A stretch of 33,661 bases of DNA from Desulfobacteraceae bacterium 4572_35.1 (GCA_002084705.1 NBLX01000026.1:1-33661), one strand, 5' to 3'; counted from the first letter of the stretch, positions 1 to 9,483 are shown. The notes: generated by a model from the sequence alone, not told the origin. Made by a program: numbers and translations.

Positions 1-301
1 TAAAGACGCTGGAAGAAATTGTGTGAGAATTTCAGCTACTTCATAAAGAGGGCTATTTTTTGCCCTGTTGAATGGTTTGAAGGGAATATTTGGGGCAAGA
101 TCCTTTAATCGTGTAGCAGTTATAGAGTTTGCAGAACAGGCTTAAATATTACAATCGTTCAATTTAAATTTATGTACATTGTTTATGGACAGTTCTATTT
201 TGGTGGAGAATTAGTAGATAAAGCTGTTGTTTGTCTGATGAATGATCTCAGAATGTTTTTTAGTTTTTGGTAGTGTTGTGCGAGGAAAACCGGTCAGATA
301 C
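1..301. other. Gene-poor left edge; possible tail of an upstream gene
   Basis: No gene can be supported here. The bases at 3-26 could be the last seven codons and TGA stop of a plus-strand gene that begins outside the window (K-T-L-E-E-I-V-stop), but this is too short to confirm. The rest is AT-rich. It contains one 33-codon open frame at 172-273 without a ribosome binding site, and it leads into the terminator at 302-346. The region 347-515, between that terminator and the thiM stop, also shows nothing I can name. Confidence 0.35.
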
Positions 302-346
302 AACAAAGCCGATTCGGGGAGGCATCCGAATCGGCTTTGTTTTTTT
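302..346 (+). terminator. Rho-independent terminator
   Basis: A perfect 16-bp inverted repeat (302-317 with 326-341), GC-rich in its core, has an 8-base loop and is followed by an uninterrupted T run to 346. The T run lies only on the plus-strand side, so it should end a transcript that enters from the left of the window. Confidence 0.85.
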
Positions 347-515
347 ACATATTAAGAAGAAAGGAGGTTCAAGCCTTGTCTGCCACGCCAAGTCTTGATG
401 GCAGTGACTTTAACAAATGGTGTTATCTGTCGCTACGATCAGATCCGTATATGTTTGGTTGTGAATTCACCCGTTGGGTCTGTGCTTATACGCAGCCGTT
501 GAGTGCTGTATTTTA

Positions 516-1304
516 TTATCTCAGGGTGCGGATGATCTGTTGTTCATCCAATGTATATAATGTGTCAATAAAATTCATTTGCAGAGATGCTGGCCCTGCC
601 GACATTTCGGCGGCAAGTTCTCCGCATATTCCCATGGTTGCCATGGCGTTGGTGGCGGCCGCCATGGTGTCGGTATTGACCGCAGCAAAAGCGCCAATGA
701 TGGCGGTAGCTGTACATCCAAGGCCGGTGACTTTTGGCATCATGGCGTGACCGTTGTTGACCAAGTTTCTTTTGTTGCCATCAGTTATCAGGTCGGTTGC
801 ACCACTGACTACCACGACACAGTTGTATTTTTTTGCCAAGGAGATGGCGGCAACTTCGGCATCGGTCGCGTTGGCTGCACTATCAACCCCTTTGGTTTGA
901 ATTTCCGAATCGAGAAGAGCCATAATTTCTGAGGCATTGCCGCGAATTACTGAAGGTCGTGTTTCTGTCAGCAGGTCAATACATGTTTTAGTGCGATATG
1001 TTGTTGCCCCGGCACCAACCGGGTCGAAGATTATTGGTATGCTTTTAATTGCCGCTGCCCGCATGGATAAAGTCATTGCTTCAATCCATTTGTCGCTCAA
1101 GGTGCCAATGTTTATCACCAGTGAAGATGCAATATTGACCATCTCAGCAACTTCTTGTGGTGCATGAGCCATAACGGGGGAGGCGCCAATTGCTAGCAGG
1201 GCATTAGCGCTAATGTTCATTACCACATAGTTGGTAATGTTATGTACCAATGGTGCATTTTGGCGCAATTTGACCAAGTCGTTCCAAATATCTTTTCCGC
1301 TCAT
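516..1304 (-). CDS. thiM: Hydroxyethylthiazole kinase
   Basis: ThiM phosphorylates 4-methyl-5-(2-hydroxyethyl)thiazole with ATP, a salvage step in thiamine biosynthesis. The protein has the family signature PLVHNITNYVV near the N-terminus, then LLAIGASPVMAHA, the DPVGAGATTYR block and the RGNASEI block, with the C-terminal GLGCTATA anion-hole motif. The open frame extends up to an ATG at 1355 that overlaps the ferredoxin stop by 8 bases but has no ribosome binding site. The ATG at 1304 has AGAGAG about 8 bases upstream and gives 262 residues, the usual ThiM size, so I prefer it. It is very likely cotranscribed with the ferredoxin gene just upstream. I saw no TPP riboswitch and no other thiamine gene in the window. 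Confidence 0.93.
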   Translation of the reverse strand: MSGKDIWNDLVKLRQNAPLVHNITNYVVMNISANALLAIGASPVMAHAPQEVAEMVNIASSLVINIGTLSDKWIEAMTLSMRAAAIKSIPIIFDPVGAGATTYRTKTCIDLLTETRPSVIRGNASEIMALLDSEIQTKGVDSAANATDAEVAAISLAKKYNCVVVVSGATDLITDGNKRNLVNNGHAMMPKVTGLGCTATAIIGAFAAVNTDTMAAATNAMATMGICGELAAEMSAGPASLQMNFIDTLYTLDEQQIIRTLR

Positions 1305-1347
1305 CTCTCTTGGACTCTCTGTTGTTTTTTGTGTTGGTGCCGGTTGT

Positions 1348-1530
1348 TTAGGCATTAATTTCAGCTATGCAATCTACAGGGCAAACTTCAGCGCACGCAC
1401 CGCAGTCGATACAAACATCTTCGGCAATAATTCTTTTGTCGTCGTTCAATGCGGAAATACACTCTACTGGACAAACTGGTTCACAAGCACCGCAGCCGAT
1501 ACATTCATCTTTGTTGATTCTATGTGCCAT
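1348..1530 (-). CDS. Small 2[4Fe-4S] ferredoxin (first of two)
   Basis: This is a 60-residue clostridial-type ferredoxin that carries electrons between soluble redox enzymes in the cytoplasm. Two CxxCxxCxxxC motifs are intact: Cys10/13/16/20 and Cys40/43/46/50, each followed by Pro. The start at 1530 is chosen because AGGAGA lies 9 bases upstream; the open frame continues upstream of it but that part has no family resemblance. It precedes thiM and overlaps that gene's longest possible frame by a few bases. The likely partner is the pyruvate:ferredoxin oxidoreductase at 28624, though that gene is far away. The 252 bases between here and htpX hold the divergent control regions, with no motif I can name. 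Confidence 0.93.
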   Translation of the reverse strand: MAHRINKDECIGCGACEPVCPVECISALNDDKRIIAEDVCIDCGACAEVCPVDCIAEINA

Positions 1531-1782
1531 TAATTTTATTCTCCTATGGGATATGGTTGATGTTGATTCGATAATCTCTGCTATTATGGGAGAAATGTTA
1601 TCGGATGCAAGTTGTAAGTTTGTTTTCTCCCGTAATTTACACAGTGATAAATCCATGCTTTGTCCCTTGAAAATTAATTATCTGCTGTTTATATTCACCG
1701 TGTATGTAAAAGAACCAGTTATTGGTTGCAAGCGAGCGTGTTGCAGCTGTTTGTTTTGCGTTAAATAAAAAGGGTGAAAAAG

Positions 1783-2622
1783 ATGTTAAATAATTTAAAG
1801 ACAGTCGGCTTGATGGCGCTGATGACAATTTTGTTGATGATGATCGGCGGTATGCTTGGTGGTCGTGGCGGTGCGATTGTTGCGTTAGTTATTGCTGGTG
1901 TTATGAATATTGGCTCTTATTGGTTCTCGGATAAAATTGTTATTCGCATGTACAAGGGACGCGAAGTCACCAGTGGTGTTTTGTATGATGTTGTGCAGGA
2001 GTTGTGTCGTCGTAACCAAATGGTGATGCCGAAGGTGTTTGTGATTCCAGAGTTAACTCCCAACGCTTTTGCGACCGGACGCAATCCTAAGCATGCGGTG
2101 GTTGCGGCTACTGAGGGGATAATGAATATTCTCAGTCGTGAAGAGCTTATGGGTGTTATGGCGCATGAGCTTTCTCATGTAAAGCATCGGGATATTTTGA
2201 TTGGTTCAATTGCGGCAACTATTGCCGGTGCTATTTCATATATGGCGCAGATGGCGCAATGGACGATGTTGTTTGGTGGTTTAGGTGGTGATGACGAAGA
2301 GGGTGGCGGTAATATTTTCGTGATGATTATTACCATGATCTGTGCGCCTATAGCTGCAATGCTGGTACAGATGGCGGTATCGCGTTCGCGCGAATATGCT
2401 GCCGATCGCGGTGGGGCGGCGATGTGCGGTAATCCTCATTATTTAGCTAGTGCATTGCGTAAGCTGGATGCTGCAAATCATCAGCGTCCCATGCACAACG
2501 TGAACGATGCAACGGCACATATGTTTATAGTGAATCCGCTGTCGGGTAAGGGTTTGCAAAGTTTATTCTCAACACATCCTCCTATCGAGGAGCGGTTACG
2601 CCGTCTTGAAGAGATGGCTTAA
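1783..2622 (+). CDS. htpX: HtpX-type M48 membrane zinc metalloprotease
   Basis: HtpX is an inner-membrane zinc protease that degrades damaged membrane proteins. The protein has two N-terminal hydrophobic segments (about residues 5-50), the zinc site HELSH with the downstream glutamate in the REYAAD motif, and further hydrophobic stretches between them. The conserved SREELMGVMAHELSH block is intact. A GTG at 1774 could start three codons earlier, but AGGGTG sits 6 bases before the ATG at 1783, which gives 279 residues and a typical HtpX beginning (MLNNLKTVGLMALMT). It appears monocistronic and is followed by a terminator. Confidence 0.95.
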   Translation: MLNNLKTVGLMALMTILLMMIGGMLGGRGGAIVALVIAGVMNIGSYWFSDKIVIRMYKGREVTSGVLYDVVQELCRRNQMVMPKVFVIPELTPNAFATGRNPKHAVVAATEGIMNILSREELMGVMAHELSHVKHRDILIGSIAATIAGAISYMAQMAQWTMLFGGLGGDDEEGGGNIFVMIITMICAPIAAMLVQMAVSRSREYAADRGGAAMCGNPHYLASALRKLDAANHQRPMHNVNDATAHMFIVNPLSGKGLQSLFSTHPPIEERLRRLEEMA

Positions 2623-2645
2623 ATAGAGCAGTCTGAAAAATGATA

Positions 2646-2681
2646 AAACCAGGGGGCGTATTAAGTTGCGTCCCCTGGTTT
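2646..2681 (+). terminator. Terminator downstream of htpX
   Basis: The 10-bp arms 2646-2655 and 2672-2681 pair perfectly, with three more pairs possible inside (one a G-U). The downstream tract is only moderately T-rich, so termination may be imperfect. Confidence 0.65.
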
Positions 2682-2841
2682 CGTTTGTGTATAAAGAGTT
2701 TGTTTTTATGGATAGAATATGTCCGCATATTTTGCGGGAGGACTTTCATCGGGAGATGTGTGCGATGTTTTGGATTAACAATCCAACTTGAAATCAGATG
2801 TTTTAAATTGAAGTTACTCAGAATAACAAGGTGAATTGCCT

Positions 2842-4233
2842 GTGGCTAAAAAAAGAGAGATTGTTGCAAAAGATTCCCGTTCTATTGCTTTTCAGGTGTT
2901 AATGCGGGTTGAAGAGGGAGCTTATTCGGATTTGGCTCTTGATGGTGCCCTGTCGGTGGTACCTCAGCTGGATAGGCGTGAACGTGGTTTGGCAACGGAA
3001 CTGGTATATGGTGTGTTGCGCCGACGGGGCAGCCTGGATTATATTCTTGGTGCCTATTGTCGCCAACCGGTGCCGAAACTTGAGCCACAGGTTTTAACGC
3101 TATTGCGCCTTGGAGTTTATCAATTGCTTTATTTAGACAGGGTGCCTCAGCGTGCTGCAGTGCACAGTACGGTAGATCTGGCGCGTAGGCAGGGCTTTGA
3201 GCGCGCTACCGGATTGATCAATGGTGTCTTGCGTTCCTGTATTCGCGAACCACAGCGGGTCAAGTGGCCGCAGCCACAGTCTGATCCCCTGGATTGGTTA
3301 GTGTATTGCCAATCGTTGCCACGCTGGTTAGCGCAGCGCTGGTTGAGCAAATTTGGTGGTGAGGAAGCCGGGCAATTGGCTGCAGCCACCTTGCAAGTGC
3401 CGCCGACAACATTGCGGGTTAATACCTTAAAAACAGATCGGGCAGGATTTATTGCCAAATTAGCTGATGCCGGCTTCGAAATGCGAGCCACAAAATACGC
3501 TCCTGATGGGGTGGTGTTAGAGCGCGGTAATTTGTATGAGCTCAATAAGTTGTTCGCGGGTTGGTATCAGGTTCAGGATGAGGCAAGTATGTTGATTGCC
3601 TCTCTGTTGGATCCACAACCGGGGGAAAAGGTGCTGGACGTATGTTCTGCTCCCGGCGGCAAGACAACACATTTGGCGGCATTGGCTGAAGATAAAGCCG
3701 AAATTACTGCCATGGATTTGCATTCGAAGAGACTTGCGCTGGTGGATCAGGGGGCTGAGCGACTGGGATGTCATTCTATAAATAGTCAGGTGTGCGATAT
3801 GACGCAGAGTTGTTCGCTATTTGCTGAGCGCTCTTTTGACCGCGTGTTGGTAGACGCTCCATGCAGTGGCTTGGGAGTGTTACGGCGCAACCCGGAATCG
3901 CGCTGGCGGCGCAGCGAAGAGGATGTGTCGCGCCTGGCGCAATTGCAGCGGGAAATACTGGCTAATAGCGCCGAGTTGGTAGCAGATGGTGGTTTGTTAG
4001 TGTATTCGTTGTGTACTACTACTGCCGAAGAATCTACGGAGGTGGTCGCCGATTTTCTGCAAACTCATACCGATTTTATCCTCGAAGATTTACGTTTGAA
4101 TGTGCCTGAACATTGGCAGGAGCTGTTTGATGCGCATGGATGCTTGACCACATTGACCAGCCGTCACGATAATATGGATTGTTTTTTTGCCGCTGCATTG
4201 CGGCGTAAGGGGAGGGTTGGAAAAAAGATATGA
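2842..4233 (+). CDS. rsmB: 16S rRNA (cytosine-967 C5)-methyltransferase RsmB
   Basis: RsmB (Sun/Fmu) methylates C967 of 16S rRNA using S-adenosylmethionine. The N-terminal third is a NusB-like RNA-binding domain (from about [20 protein letters not shown]). The C-terminal part is the methyltransferase, with the SAM motif [14 protein letters not shown], the [14 protein letters not shown] motif and the YSLCTTT motif that holds the catalytic Cys. The frame opens with TTG at 2836, but AAGGTG at 2828-2833 is correctly spaced for the GTG at 2842, giving 463 residues. It overlaps rpe by ATGA, so the two are translationally coupled. Confidence 0.95.
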   Translation: MAKKREIVAKDSRSIAFQVLMRVEEGAYSDLALDGALSVVPQLDRRERGLATELVYGVLRRRGSLDYILGAYCRQPVPKLEPQVLTLLRLGVYQLLYLDRVPQRAAVHSTVDLARRQGFERATGLINGVLRSCIREPQRVKWPQPQSDPLDWLVYCQSLPRWLAQRWLSKFGGEEAGQLAAATLQVPPTTLRVNTLKTDRAGFIAKLADAGFEMRATKYAPDGVVLERGNLYELNKLFAGWYQVQDEASMLIASLLDPQPGEKVLDVCSAPGGKTTHLAALAEDKAEITAMDLHSKRLALVDQGAERLGCHSINSQVCDMTQSCSLFAERSFDRVLVDAPCSGLGVLRRNPESRWRRSEEDVSRLAQLQREILANSAELVADGGLLVYSLCTTTAEESTEVVADFLQTHTDFILEDLRLNVPEHWQELFDAHGCLTTLTSRHDNMDCFFAAALRRKGRVGKKI

Positions 4234-4883
4234 TCAAAATTTCGCCATCTATTTTGTCGGCTGATTTTGCCCGTCTTGGGGACGAAATACGTACTGTAGA
4301 ACAGGGAGGAGCCGACTACATTCATGTGGATGTAATGGACGGTCATTTTGTCCCGAATATTACCATTGGTGCTCCGGTGGTGCTGGCACTGCGCCAGGTT
4401 ACTACGTTGCCTCTTGACGTACATCTTATGATTGAAAATCCTGATCTATACATTCCAGATTTTGCCAAGGCTGGAGCAGATATAATAACCGTACATCAGG
4501 AGGTTGTGCCCCATATGCACCGTACTGTGCAGTTGATCCACGGTTTGGGGAAAAAAGCTGGAGTTTCTATAAATCCGGCTACACCGGCGGCGACCCTTGA
4601 AGTTATTGTTGCCGAAGTAGATCTTATTCTGGTTATGAGCGTCAATCCCGGCTTTGGTGGACAAAGTTTTATTCCAGCCATGTTGCCGAAAATTAAACAG
4701 CTGCGGGAGATGATCGAAGCTAGTGGGCGCAATATTGAGTTGGAGGTTGACGGTGGCGTGAAGGTGGAGAATATCGCTGAGATTGCCGCTGCTGGTGCTG
4801 ATGTTTTTGTTGCTGGTAGTGCGGTATTTAATGCGCCCGATTATCGAGCGGCTATTGCGGCTCTACGGAACGAAGTTGAATAG
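4230..4883 (+). CDS. rpe: Ribulose-phosphate 3-epimerase
   Basis: Rpe interconverts ribulose 5-phosphate and xylulose 5-phosphate in the pentose phosphate pathway. The 217-residue protein is the standard length for this TIM barrel. It shows the family blocks [45 protein letters not shown] and LEVDGGV, which carry the metal-binding His and Asp residues. The ATG overlaps the rsmB stop and is preceded by GGGAGGG within the end of rsmB. This rsmB-rpe pairing is common in bacteria. Confidence 0.97.
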   Translation: MIKISPSILSADFARLGDEIRTVEQGGADYIHVDVMDGHFVPNITIGAPVVLALRQVTTLPLDVHLMIENPDLYIPDFAKAGADIITVHQEVVPHMHRTVQLIHGLGKKAGVSINPATPAATLEVIVAEVDLILVMSVNPGFGGQSFIPAMLPKIKQLREMIEASGRNIELEVDGGVKVENIAEIAAAGADVFVAGSAVFNAPDYRAAIAALRNEVE

Positions 4884-5037
4884 ATGGCATGGTGGCAAAT
4901 AGCTGATTGATATTCTCTTAATTGGCATATAACTGGATATGGTTATGGAAATTTATCCTTGATTTAGTGGCAGCATTTGTGGTAATTAGCTGCATACTGT
5001 ATACAAAAGTCAGTTGTTTAATCGGGCAAGATTTAAG

Positions 5038-5117
5038 ACAAAAAGGGTGGAGCAAGGTCCTTTTTGTGGAGCATAAAAAGCTCTCATACAGGCGAGAGCG
5101 TGGGTATTACAGGAGGT
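5038..5117 (+). promoter_or_regulatory. Structured leader and ribosome binding site of sfrB
   Basis: Two hairpins precede sfrB. The first has perfect 9-bp arms at 5038-5046 and 5059-5067; its T run lies inside the stem, so it is not a classic terminator. The second has 6-bp arms at 5080-5085 and 5094-5099. A full-strength AGGAGGT follows at 5111-5117, four bases before a TTG start codon. The function of the hairpins is unknown. I found no convincing promoter in 4884-5037. Confidence 0.45.
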
Positions 5118-5121
5118 CATA

Positions 5122-6834
5122 TTGTCTGAAATCGTTTTTTCCAGCTGGGGAAGAAAAATCGTCGATAACCGCAAAGGCGGTGACACAGATTTAGCTTCGT
5201 TAGAGCTCAAAATTCCTACCGAGTATTTGGGTGACAGCAAGGTCGGCGCTTTTATGGGCTGGGATGGTGTTGTTCTGCTCGATAAGGATGTCGATGTAGT
5301 TGCGATGGCTGCCGAGTACATGAAGCGGGTGCAAGAGAAGCATTGCTGCGGTAAATGTACTCCCGGCAAGAAGGGTACCCGAGTGTTGCAGGACACTCTG
5401 GCACGTATCGTTGAAGGACACGGCGAAGAGAAGGATCTCGGTATTATCGAGAACCTCTCAAGTTTGCTTGAGGATTGCAAATGCACTCTGTGTATGACCT
5501 CAGTGATTCCGGTGTTGGATACACTGAAGCATTTTCGCGACGATTATATGGCCTATATAAGCGGTGGTCGCAAGCCGAAATTTGCCGGTAGTTATCACGA
5601 TAAACTTACTGCACCGTGTATGGATCGTTGTCCGGCACATATCGATATTCCTGCTTATATCGAGGAGATCAAAAACTACCGTTTTGATGAATCACTTGCC
5701 AAAGTTCGTGAGCGGATGCCTATTGCTGCCGTTTGCGGTCGTGTTTGTCCACACCCGTGTGAGACAGCGTGCCGTCGAGCACTGGTAGATGAGCCTATCA
5801 GTATAATGGTGTTGAAACGGGTAGCGTCAGATCATGAATGGATGCATCACAAACCGGCTCCTAAAATAACTCAGCCGCCTACTGGGAAGAAAGTCATTGT
5901 TGTCGGTGCCGGTCCTGCTGGTTTGAGCTGTGCTTATTATCTGGCATTAGCTGGTCACAAAGTTAAAATTATCGAAATGCTATCTGAGCCTGGTGGAACT
6001 GTTGCCGTTGGTATCCCGGATTATCGGATGCCACGCCATTTGCTGCAGCGTGAAGCAGATAACATTACTGCGCTGGGTGTAGAGATCGAATACGGTGTTA
6101 AGCTTGGTGTTGATGTTACCTTGAAGGAGCTCAAAGCGCAATATGATGCGGTATTCCTCGGAACTGGGTGCTTCAAATCCAAGCCTATGGGCGTTGAAGG
6201 TGAAGATGCTGGCTACGAAGGTTTCTCTTCTGGCGGCAAAAATAATAAGATCACCGGCGTTGAGGTTATAAAAATGGAACTGGGAGAGCCGGACGATTCA
6301 GGACGTCGTCGCCCGCAACCTGTTAAAGGTTCCGAATATGTTATCCCTTGCGATATGGTAATTCCAGCAATCGGTCAGGATCCAGATCTGTCATATCTTG
6401 ATGATGACGACTACAATGTTCAGAAGACTCGCTGGAATAGCATAAAGACCTCTGGCGGAACGATGATGACCGATGATGACGGTGTCTTTGCCGGTGGCGA
6501 CTGCGAGTATGGAGCGATGACAGTTGTGTTGGCGGTTGGTCACGGGAAGCGTGCTGCCAGTGTTATGGACCGTTATCTGTCTGAGGGTAAATCGTTATTG
6601 AATGACGAGGAGGCTCTGGAGGATGCGGTTAATAGGTTGGGAGTTTTTAACTCCGATGAAAAGGTTCCGGTTCTTGGCGGTTTACATCGTGAGCATCAAC
6701 CCAAGATCAGCGGAGCGGAGCGCGCTGCCAACTATGATGAGATAGAGTTGGCTATGCCTGAGTCGCAGGCGGTAGTTGAGGCAGATCGTTGCTTACGTTG
6801 TTATCGTGTGGCGATGGTTGCTACTGACAAGTAG
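5122..6834 (+). CDS. sfrB: SfrB-like NAD(P)H oxidoreductase subunit, lacking one nucleotide-binding domain
   Basis: This belongs to the SfrB family, the FAD/iron-sulfur subunit of the soluble NADPH oxidoreductase first described as a Geobacter Fe(III) reductase. Residues 1-145 resemble the C-terminal [4Fe-4S] part of NuoF (CGKCTPGKKG with Cys76/79, then Cys119/121/124). Residues 160-245 are the GltD-type double-cluster domain (Cys166, 170, 205, 209, 213, 217). The FAD motif GAGPAG is at 262-267. After GYEGF (residue 368) the chain jumps straight to GKNNKITGVEV, so the second Rossmann domain with its GGGNVAMD-type motif is absent. The chain is 570 residues, about 100 short by my recollection of the family. 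The C-terminal FAD part (FAGGDCEYG) is intact. The TTG start is fixed by AGGAGGT. The gap before sfrA is 55 bases and the two are one operon. Confidence 0.85.
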   Translation: MSEIVFSSWGRKIVDNRKGGDTDLASLELKIPTEYLGDSKVGAFMGWDGVVLLDKDVDVVAMAAEYMKRVQEKHCCGKCTPGKKGTRVLQDTLARIVEGHGEEKDLGIIENLSSLLEDCKCTLCMTSVIPVLDTLKHFRDDYMAYISGGRKPKFAGSYHDKLTAPCMDRCPAHIDIPAYIEEIKNYRFDESLAKVRERMPIAAVCGRVCPHPCETACRRALVDEPISIMVLKRVASDHEWMHHKPAPKITQPPTGKKVIVVGAGPAGLSCAYYLALAGHKVKIIEMLSEPGGTVAVGIPDYRMPRHLLQREADNITALGVEIEYGVKLGVDVTLKELKAQYDAVFLGTGCFKSKPMGVEGEDAGYEGFSSGGKNNKITGVEVIKMELGEPDDSGRRRPQPVKGSEYVIPCDMVIPAIGQDPDLSYLDDDDYNVQKTRWNSIKTSGGTMMTDDDGVFAGGDCEYGAMTVVLAVGHGKRAASVMDRYLSEGKSLLNDEEALEDAVNRLGVFNSDEKVPVLGGLHREHQPKISGAERAANYDEIELAMPESQAVVEADRCLRCYRVAMVATDK

Positions 6835-6889
6835 TCGATAACATGGTGTAATATAGCTGAAAACGGACACTAGATTTAGGATTTTTCAT

Positions 6890-9466
6890 ATGAGCAATAA
6901 AAATGAAAATGCAATGATCAATCTCACAATAGATGGTCAGGATGTGCAAGTTGAGGCGGGATCTACAATAATAACTGCCGCTGAAAAGCTTGGTATCAAG
7001 ATACCGACCATGTGTTACCTGAAGAAACTATCTCCCACTGGCGCATGCCGTGTGTGTTTAGTTGATGTTGAGGGAGTCGATACGCCGGTTACTGCGTGTA
7101 ATACTGTTGCAACTGAAGGTATTGTTGTTACTACTTCAACGCCTAAACTTGAAGAGACACGTAAAGACATGATACGCCTGATGCTGGTAAATCACCCGCT
7201 TGATTGCCCGGTGTGTGATGCTGCAGGTGAGTGTGATTTACAGGATATCTGTTTTGATAATCATGTTCTCGATCAACCGTTCAGCGCCGATGATGTAGCT
7301 CACGAAAAGGTAACTGACTGGCCCCTCATTGAGAATGTACCTTCACGCTGTATACTGTGTGAAAAGTGTGTAAAAGTTGGTCATGAGTTGACTGGTATTG
7401 GTTCATTCGAAGTTGTGGAACGTGGAGATAAAGCGTATATCAACTATAACCCAGACAACGAAATTGATCCTTATATTGAGGGCAATGCGGTTGCTGTATG
7501 TCCGGTTGGAGCAATGATCTCTAAGCCGTTCAAGCATTCATCTCGTAGTTGGACTTTGAACAAGGTTCCCTCTATCGGTTTTGCTGGTGGTAGCCTTGAA
7601 CAGGTTGATCTCAATGTGAAACAGAACAAGTTATACCGTATCACTTCACAGGATGATGTGACTATTAACGATGGTATGCTTAGCTTCGATTCATGTTTTG
7701 GTTATGGTTTTGTTAATGCTCCTGAGCGTGTGCTTGCTCCGCGTTTGCAACAGACAGAAGTGGATTGGGATCGGGCTCAACAGGCGATTATCGACAAAGT
7801 TCATGAGGTTGGCGCAGATGCGGTTGCTGGGTTATCTTCAGCGCGTCTGACGGTTGAAGAGAATTATCTCTTCCAAAAGCTGTTCCGTGCAGGTTTTGCT
7901 AGCAATAATATAGATTCAGATGCCCGTTACGGTATGCAGAAGGCGTCTGATACACTTAACCGATTGTTGGGGCTGCGTGCCAGCACTACCAGTAGCGATA
8001 AAATTGCTCAGGCCGATGCAATCTTGGTGTTTGGATCAGACATAACCTCTGAGCAACCACAAATTAACTACCAGATTCAGAAGGCTATTCGCAAAAATGA
8101 TGCTCAAGTAGTTGTTGCAAATATGCGTAATGTGCGTATTGCCGGTCTGTCCAACACTTTCCTTAATTATAAGTCGGGCAGTGAGGCTGCCTTGATAGGT
8201 GCATTAGTTAAGTTGATTGTGGCTAACGGTCAGGATTCTGCGGCTTTTGTTAAAAAATACGTTAAAAATAGTGCCGATGTTAAGAAGGCTCTGGCGGCTA
8301 TTGATCTGAAAAAAGTAGTTAAAGAGAGTGGTGTAACGCTAGAGTTGATCAATGATGCAGCCGCAGCGTTAGGTGCAGCAGAAAATGTTGCTATTATCTT
8401 TGGGGCTGATGTAACAAAATCGGCGCGTTGTGCGGAGATAAGTGCAGCATTGGCTAACTTTGCTATAGTAACAGGCGCTTTGACCGCTGATGCGGGCGGG
8501 TTGTTCCCCGTTGATGAGCGTCCGAATACTCAGGGTTTGCTTGATGCCGGCGTTTGCCCAGAGATGTTGCCGGGATATCAAGGTTACGCGCAGGCTGCGG
8601 ATAAATTTGCCAAAAGCTGGGGCGTAGCTGCATTGCCGAGTGGTGGCTTGAACGCCGACGGGATCCTTGCCGGGATCGAGGCTGGTACTGTGCGCTTCTT
8701 GTATTTAGCTGGTACAAATCCATTGGTTACCTACGCAAACAGTGCTCGTTGGAAGGCTGCTCTGGAGAAGGTAGAATTTCTCGTTGTTCAGGATATCCTT
8801 GATTCAGAGCTGACTAAGCTTGCCGATGTTGTGTTGCCGGCAGCTGCATATTCTGAAAAATCTGGTACCTATATTGCGTGTGATAATCGTGCGGGTATGC
8901 TGGGTAAGGCGATTAAACCAGCAGGTGCAGCACGTAGCGATAAACAGATTTTTGCCGAATTGTATGGACAACTTAAGGGTGCTCAGACTTTGTGTAACGA
9001 GAAAATCCTGGCCGAAATGGCGGAGCTTACTGATCTCTTTACCAGTGTTGAGGTCAGTGGTGAGACTTACACCAGTTCGTGTGCAAAAAAAGAATATGTT
9101 CCTGCCGCGGCATCATTGATATTCTCAACTTTCGCTAAAACCAAAGTGGTAAAAGGGTTGCAACTGTTAACCGGTAAGATGCATGCTCACACAGGTGTTA
9201 CCTCCACCTATGCTTCGGCAGCGTGTGATATTGCTCCTGCTGGATATATTGAAATCAATGAAGCAGATGCCAAAAAAGCCGGTGTTGCAGATGGGGATCA
9301 GGTTACTGTAGCTAGTAGCGTAGGTAGTGCAACCGGGGTGGCACGTTTAAGTAATTATGTGCCGCAGGGCTTGATTTTCGCTCCATATCATTTTGCTGAG
9401 CTTAATGCTCAACAAGTTGTTCCAGACAATGACAACGTGGTAGCGGTGGAACTAACTAAAGCCTGA
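6890..9466 (+). CDS. sfrA: SfrA-like NuoG-type iron-sulfur/molybdopterin-fold subunit
   Basis: SfrA is the large partner of SfrB in the NADPH oxidoreductase. The 858-residue chain begins with a 2Fe-2S ferredoxin domain (Cys42, 53, 56, 70). Next comes the NuoG-type HPLDCPVCDAAGECDLQD segment (His102, Cys106, 109, 115) and a [4Fe-4S] site (Cys154, 157, 160 and Cys204 in CPVGA). From about residue 225 it follows the molybdopterin oxidoreductase fold, but no CxxCxxxC cluster motif precedes that domain: the equivalent place reads VPSIGFAGGSLEQVD. Residues 775-855 resemble the molybdopterin dinucleotide-binding domain, so this part may be structural as in NuoG. The ATG at 6890 has AGGA about 10 bases upstream. 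A strong terminator follows. Confidence 0.88.
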   Translation: MSNKNENAMINLTIDGQDVQVEAGSTIITAAEKLGIKIPTMCYLKKLSPTGACRVCLVDVEGVDTPVTACNTVATEGIVVTTSTPKLEETRKDMIRLMLVNHPLDCPVCDAAGECDLQDICFDNHVLDQPFSADDVAHEKVTDWPLIENVPSRCILCEKCVKVGHELTGIGSFEVVERGDKAYINYNPDNEIDPYIEGNAVAVCPVGAMISKPFKHSSRSWTLNKVPSIGFAGGSLEQVDLNVKQNKLYRITSQDDVTINDGMLSFDSCFGYGFVNAPERVLAPRLQQTEVDWDRAQQAIIDKVHEVGADAVAGLSSARLTVEENYLFQKLFRAGFASNNIDSDARYGMQKASDTLNRLLGLRASTTSSDKIAQADAILVFGSDITSEQPQINYQIQKAIRKNDAQVVVANMRNVRIAGLSNTFLNYKSGSEAALIGALVKLIVANGQDSAAFVKKYVKNSADVKKALAAIDLKKVVKESGVTLELINDAAAALGAAENVAIIFGADVTKSARCAEISAALANFAIVTGALTADAGGLFPVDERPNTQGLLDAGVCPEMLPGYQGYAQAADKFAKSWGVAALPSGGLNADGILAGIEAGTVRFLYLAGTNPLVTYANSARWKAALEKVEFLVVQDILDSELTKLADVVLPAAAYSEKSGTYIACDNRAGMLGKAIKPAGAARSDKQIFAELYGQLKGAQTLCNEKILAEMAELTDLFTSVEVSGETYTSSCAKKEYVPAAASLIFSTFAKTKVVKGLQLLTGKMHAHTGVTSTYASAACDIAPAGYIEINEADAKKAGVADGDQVTVASSVGSATGVARLSNYVPQGLIFAPYHFAELNAQQVVPDNDNVVAVELTKA

Positions 9467-9483
9467 TAGTTATATTGTAAAAC

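Noticed and set aside
172-273. 33-codon open frame just before the terminator at 302
   Set aside because: It has no ribosome binding site, no recognisable motif, and its length is expected by chance in AT-rich sequence.
1531-1782. TPP riboswitch for the ferredoxin-thiM transcript
   Set aside because: The conserved CUGAGA and related core elements of the THI box were not found on the minus strand upstream of the ferredoxin gene.
5038-5067. Hairpin after rpe as a rho-independent terminator
   Set aside because: The T run is part of the stem and is followed by a G/A-rich sequence rather than T, and it lies 155 bases past the rpe stop; treated as sfrB leader structure instead.
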